Below, one piece after another: positions 5,591 through 7,827 of a stretch of 7,827 bases of DNA. How positions within the stretch are numbered: the first letter of the stretch is position 1; every line of letters begins with the position of its first letter. The stretch covers positions 1 to 7,827 of the forward strand of contig JAATFS010000446.1 in assembly GCA_015655035.1 (NCBI GenBank), written 5' to 3'. The stretch is from Lysobacterales bacterium. Its GTDB lineage: Bacteria > Pseudomonadota > Gammaproteobacteria > Xanthomonadales > Xanthomonadaceae. The translations under genes were made by a program, and so were the position numbers. The notes under the pieces were generated by a model that made no database searches, had not been told where the DNA came from, and saw only the letters and a program-made list of their open reading frames with translations.

Positions 5591-6448
5591 TCAATCGTCC
5601 TCTTCTGCGGCTTCGCGGCCCTGCTGGCGGATGATCGCTTCCTGGCGCGCGTCCTCGATCGAGGCGCGTACCGAGCGGACGTCCGCGCGCCGGGTGTCGA
5701 ATACGAAACGCCCCGTCAATGCGCTGTCCGGGCGCAGCTCGCCCTTTTCGTACAGCGCCCACATCTCCTCGCCATAGTAGGTGTCGTTCAGTTCGGGCGC
5801 GAACCGGCCAAGGCAATCGCGCAGGTTGTGCACGTCACGCAGCAGCATGTCGCGCGCGGCATTGTTGCCGCCCGCGCTTACCACCTGCGGGAAGTCGATC
5901 ACCACCGGCCCATCCGGGCCCACCAGCACGTTGTATTCGGAAAGGTCGCCATGGACCAGTCCCAGGCACAGCATCTTCACCACGTCGCCGATCAGCTGGA
6001 TATGGAAGGCGCGCGCCTGATCCGGCTCCAGCTCGACTTCACCCAGCCGCGGCGCGCTATGGCCCTGCTCATCGGTGATCAGCGCCATCAACAGCACGCC
6101 ATGGAAGTAACCGCGCGGCTGCGGCACGTGCACGCCGGCATCGACCAGCTGGTACAGCGCGTCGGCCTCGGTGTTCTTCCACGCGGTTTCCTGCTCGCGC
6201 CGACCGAACTTGGTGGCCTTGCCCATCGCCCGTGCCTGACGGCTGCCCCGCACCTTGCGGCCTTCCTGGTATTGCACCCGCGCCTGGAAGCTGCGTTGGG
6301 CCATGTCCTTGTAGACCTTGGCGCACAACACTTCGTCGCCGGCATGGACCACGTAGACCGAAGCCTCCTTGCCGCTCTTGAGCGGGCGCAGGACGCCGTC
6401 GATGACGCCGTCGTCGATCAGCGGTTGCAGGCCCTTGGGAGTTTTCAT
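5591..6448 (-). CDS. PA4780-type RIO1-like serine/threonine protein kinase
   Basis: This 285-residue protein is an atypical protein kinase of the RIO1 family. The nucleotide loop is KSGKEASVYVV (24-34) and the ATP-anchoring lysine is Lys44 in CAKVYKD. The catalytic loop LVHGDLSEYNVL (164-175) carries Asp168 and Asn173, and the metal-binding Asp185 lies in VVIDFPQVV, the RIO equivalent of DFG. A basic stretch (63-85) and an acidic C-terminus (EEDD) flank the core. All residues needed for phosphotransfer are present. Bacterial members of the Pseudomonas PA4780 type are thought to be soluble Ser/Thr kinases; their substrates are largely unknown, and the ribosome-maturation role of eukaryotic and archaeal RIO1 should not be assumed. 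The ATG at 6448 gives the usual compact N-terminus without a clear Shine-Dalgarno sequence. The gene converges with mnmG and is divergent from the lysine-rich small ORF. Confidence 0.93.
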   Translation of the reverse strand: MKTPKGLQPLIDDGVIDGVLRPLKSGKEASVYVVHAGDEVLCAKVYKDMAQRSFQARVQYQEGRKVRGSRQARAMGKATKFGRREQETAWKNTEADALYQLVDAGVHVPQPRGYFHGVLLMALITDEQGHSAPRLGEVELEPDQARAFHIQLIGDVVKMLCLGLVHGDLSEYNVLVGPDGPVVIDFPQVVSAGGNNAARDMLLRDVHNLRDCLGRFAPELNDTYYGEEMWALYEKGELRPDSALTGRFVFDTRRADVRSVRASIEDARQEAIIRQQGREAAEEDD

Positions 6449-6607
6449 CGAAAAACGCGCGCACCGGACAGCCAGAGGAACCCGGGATTATGACGTACCT
6501 CGCCGCAAAGACCGCATGCACGGCCCGGCAAGCGTAAAGTAATCGGTACGCAGCGCTGTCCAGGCGGAGCGCAGCGTTCCTATAGATCCGCCGCGCACGA
6601 GGGTGTC
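6449..6607. promoter_or_regulatory. divergent promoter region of the RIO kinase and the lysine-rich small gene
   Basis: The 159-bp gap between two divergent genes should hold both promoters. On the plus strand TATAGA (6581-6586) is a good -10, but the -35 position has only a poor match (TGTCCA 6557-6562). On the minus strand CATAAT (6492-6487) matches five of six -10 positions, 38 bases before the kinase ATG, with no recognisable -35. GAGGG at 6599-6603 is a reasonable Shine-Dalgarno for the small gene at 6608. Confidence 0.3.
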
Positions 6608-6706
6608 ATGAGTAAGGGAATGGACCAGAAAAAGAGCGACAAGAAGCAGCCGACCAAGACGCTGAAGGAAAAGCGTGCGGCCAAGCAGGAAAAGAAGCAG
6701 AAATAA
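6608..6706 (+). CDS. 32-residue lysine-rich small protein
   Basis: The peptide starts MSKGMDQKKSDKKQ and continues with PTKTLKEKRAAKQEKKQK. About a third of it is lysine, with no cysteine and no hydrophobic core. It is likely unfolded alone or helical in its second half, and strongly basic, so nucleic-acid or ribosome binding is conceivable but unproven. The start is supported by GAGGG at 6599-6603, a few bases upstream, and a -10-like TATAGA at 6581. I recall similar tiny MSKG...KTLKEKRAAK proteins, annotated as hypothetical, in other proteobacteria; this is recognition of a pattern, not a search. It lies between the divergent RIO kinase and the IclR regulator, 126 bp before the latter. Confidence 0.7.
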   Translation: MSKGMDQKKSDKKQPTKTLKEKRAAKQEKKQK

Positions 6707-6721
6707 ACCGCTTGCCCCGGG

Positions 6722-6754
6722 GCGGCCAGGGTTCATCGTGAGCGCCCTGGCCGC
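6722..6754 (+). terminator. strong hairpin downstream of the lysine-rich small gene (possible terminator)
   Basis: A perfect 10-bp inverted repeat GCGGCCAGGG (6722-6731) / CCCTGGCCGC (6745-6754) surrounds a 13-base loop. It begins 16 bases after the stop at 6706. No T-tract follows on either strand, so it could be a non-canonical terminator, an mRNA 3'-end stabiliser, or an operator-like dyad for the regulator gene downstream. Confidence 0.4.
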
Positions 6755-6797
6755 TACCCGCGCAGCTGGCCGGACCGGCGCCTGCTCCGCCCATCCC

Positions 6798-6833
6798 ATG
6801 AGGCGACCCCCGATGGATTTCGCGTCCCCTTGA
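6798..6833 (+). other. possible leader peptide ORF overlapping the regulator start
   Basis: An 11-codon frame, MRRPPMDFASP then TGA (6831-6833), shares its last base with the ATG of the IclR-type gene (TGATG). An internal ATG at 6813 has GAGG (6800-6803) nine bases upstream. The regulator's own ATG has no Shine-Dalgarno, so coupling through this frame is possible. A frame this short can arise by chance. Confidence 0.2.
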
Positions 6834-7693
6834 TGTCCGATTCCTCTTCACCTCCGGGCAGCCGCAAGCCCGGTCCTGGCGCCGCTCCCGCCGAGCGCGG
6901 GCTCACCCATGAGCTGATGCAACAGATCGAAGGGCAGCAGGGCGAGCCGGACTTCATGACCTCGCTGGCACGTGGCCTGGCCGTGCTCAGCGTGTTCGCG
7001 CAGCACGCCCGCGAAGTCACCATGTCGCAGATCAGCGCCGAGACCGGTATCTCGCGCGCCGCCGTACGCCGCGTGCTGTACACGCTGGGCAAGCTCGGCT
7101 ACGTGGGTGAACAGGGGCGCGGCTATGTACTCCTGCCGCGCGTGCTCGGCATCGGCGGCGCCTACGTGGCGGCCTCCTCGATGACCGCCGCGGCACAGCC
7201 GGTGCTGGACGCCTTGCGCGACCAGGTGCACGAATCGTGTTCACTCGGCGTACTCGACGGCGACGACCTGCTCTACGTCGCCCGCGCCGAGACCGTTCGC
7301 ATCATGTCGATAGGATTGCGCGCCGGCAGCCGGCTGCCGGCCTACTGCACCTCCATGGGCCGCGTACTGCTGGCCGCGCTTCCGCATGACACCCTGGAAA
7401 GCTACCTTGAACGCAACCCACTGCGCCCCCGCACCGAACGCACCTTGACCGGCCCACGCGAATTCCAGGAGATGCTGGCCCGAGTACGCCGCGAAGGCGC
7501 CTCACTCACCGACCAGGAACTGGAAATCGGCCTGCGCTCGATCGCCGTACCGGTACGCAACCGCCGAGGCGACGTCGTCGCCGCCCTGAACATCGGCACC
7601 CAAGCCGGCCGCATCAGCCTGCAAGCAATACAGACCCAGCTACTTCCCCGCCTGAAAAACGCCGCCCAGCAACTGGGCGCCCTACTGAACTAA
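6833..7693 (+). CDS. pcaR: IclR-family regulator, PcaR/PcaU/PobR type
   Basis: This 286-residue IclR regulator has a low-complexity N-terminal extension (1-39). A winged helix-turn-helix follows, beginning at DFMTSLARGLAVLSVF (40-55), with recognition-helix region ISAETGISRAAVRR (67-80) and wing GYVGEQGRGYVLLP (89-102). An effector-binding IclR domain occupies about 110-283. The phrases PDFMTSLARGLAV, RLPAYCTSMGRVLLAA (167-182) and DQELEIGLRSIAVPV (227-241) closely match my memory of Pseudomonas PcaR, which senses beta-ketoadipate and activates protocatechuate (pca) genes. A related PcaU or PobR role cannot be excluded, and no pca gene lies in the window. I chose the ATG at 6833 over an in-frame TTG at 6830. 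No Shine-Dalgarno is visible; its first base overlaps the stop of a short leader frame. The C-terminus ends normally before a hexamer repeat. Confidence 0.8.
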   Translation: MSDSSSPPGSRKPGPGAAPAERGLTHELMQQIEGQQGEPDFMTSLARGLAVLSVFAQHAREVTMSQISAETGISRAAVRRVLYTLGKLGYVGEQGRGYVLLPRVLGIGGAYVAASSMTAAAQPVLDALRDQVHESCSLGVLDGDDLLYVARAETVRIMSIGLRAGSRLPAYCTSMGRVLLAALPHDTLESYLERNPLRPRTERTLTGPREFQEMLARVRREGASLTDQELEIGLRSIAVPVRNRRGDVVAALNIGTQAGRISLQAIQTQLLPRLKNAAQQLGALLN

Positions 7694-7711
7694 CCCGCCA
7701 CCCCAAAGCTA

Positions 7712-7827
<116 letters not shown>

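Noticed and set aside
5591..6448. Toxin or defence role for the RIO kinase
   Set aside because: It is a complete PA4780-type kinase without a HipA-like or antitoxin partner; neighbours are mnmG and a small basic protein, with no defence genes.

Overview
The window looks like ordinary chromosome from a high-GC gammaproteobacterium, most likely of the Xanthomonadaceae (Xanthomonas, Stenotrophomonas or Lysobacter type). This is inferred from the gene content (a PcaR-type IclR regulator, a PA4780-type RIO1-like kinase, a solitary mnmG), the very high GC3 that opens long antisense reading frames, and the interspersed intergenic repeats with TTGCCG hexamers. No phage, plasmid, insertion-sequence, CRISPR or defence genes are visible.

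Layout from left to right. Positions 1-121 hold the 3' end of a plus-strand membrane-protein gene. Positions 122-456 are gene-free and hold a roughly 255-bp palindromic interspersed repeat; part of a second copy, in the same orientation, lies at the right edge. A minus-strand cluster follows (2487 to 457): a serine racemase/threonine dehydratase-type PLP enzyme, a YdcF/SanA-like DUF218 membrane protein that overlaps it by 4 bp (ATGA), and a SnoaL/NTF2-fold ketosteroid-isomerase-related protein 40 bp further on. Divergent from this cluster is a small Gly/Tyr/Pro-rich lipoprotein (2647-3069) with a strong ribosome-binding site that can fold into a hairpin.

Positions 3070-3637 (568 bp) carry no convincing gene but are the most structured DNA in the window. 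A plus-strand series of stem-loops ends in a GC-rich intrinsic terminator (3292-3324). A textbook minus-strand intrinsic terminator with a long U-tract (3408 to 3371) faces it. This suggests two convergent small transcripts, or a long lipoprotein 3' UTR plus one small RNA. mnmG (3638-5527) follows and is complete, with both signature motifs and both conserved cysteines. It converges on a RIO1-like kinase (6448-5591); a REP-like palindrome separates the two and may serve both as a terminator.

At the right, a 32-residue lysine-rich protein (6608-6706) and a PcaR-like IclR regulator (6833-7693) are read on the plus strand. The regulator's start codon overlaps the stop of a possible 11-codon leader ORF (TGATG). 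Beyond it come a TTGCCG hexamer tract and the start of the second interspersed repeat.

The protein genes are mostly unrelated housekeeping or accessory functions: tRNA wobble modification, protein phosphorylation, aromatic-catabolism regulation, amino-acid metabolism. No new multi-gene system is evident. The points most worth following up are the structured 3070-3637 gap, the lipoprotein leader hairpin, the repeat family and the leader ORF of the regulator.
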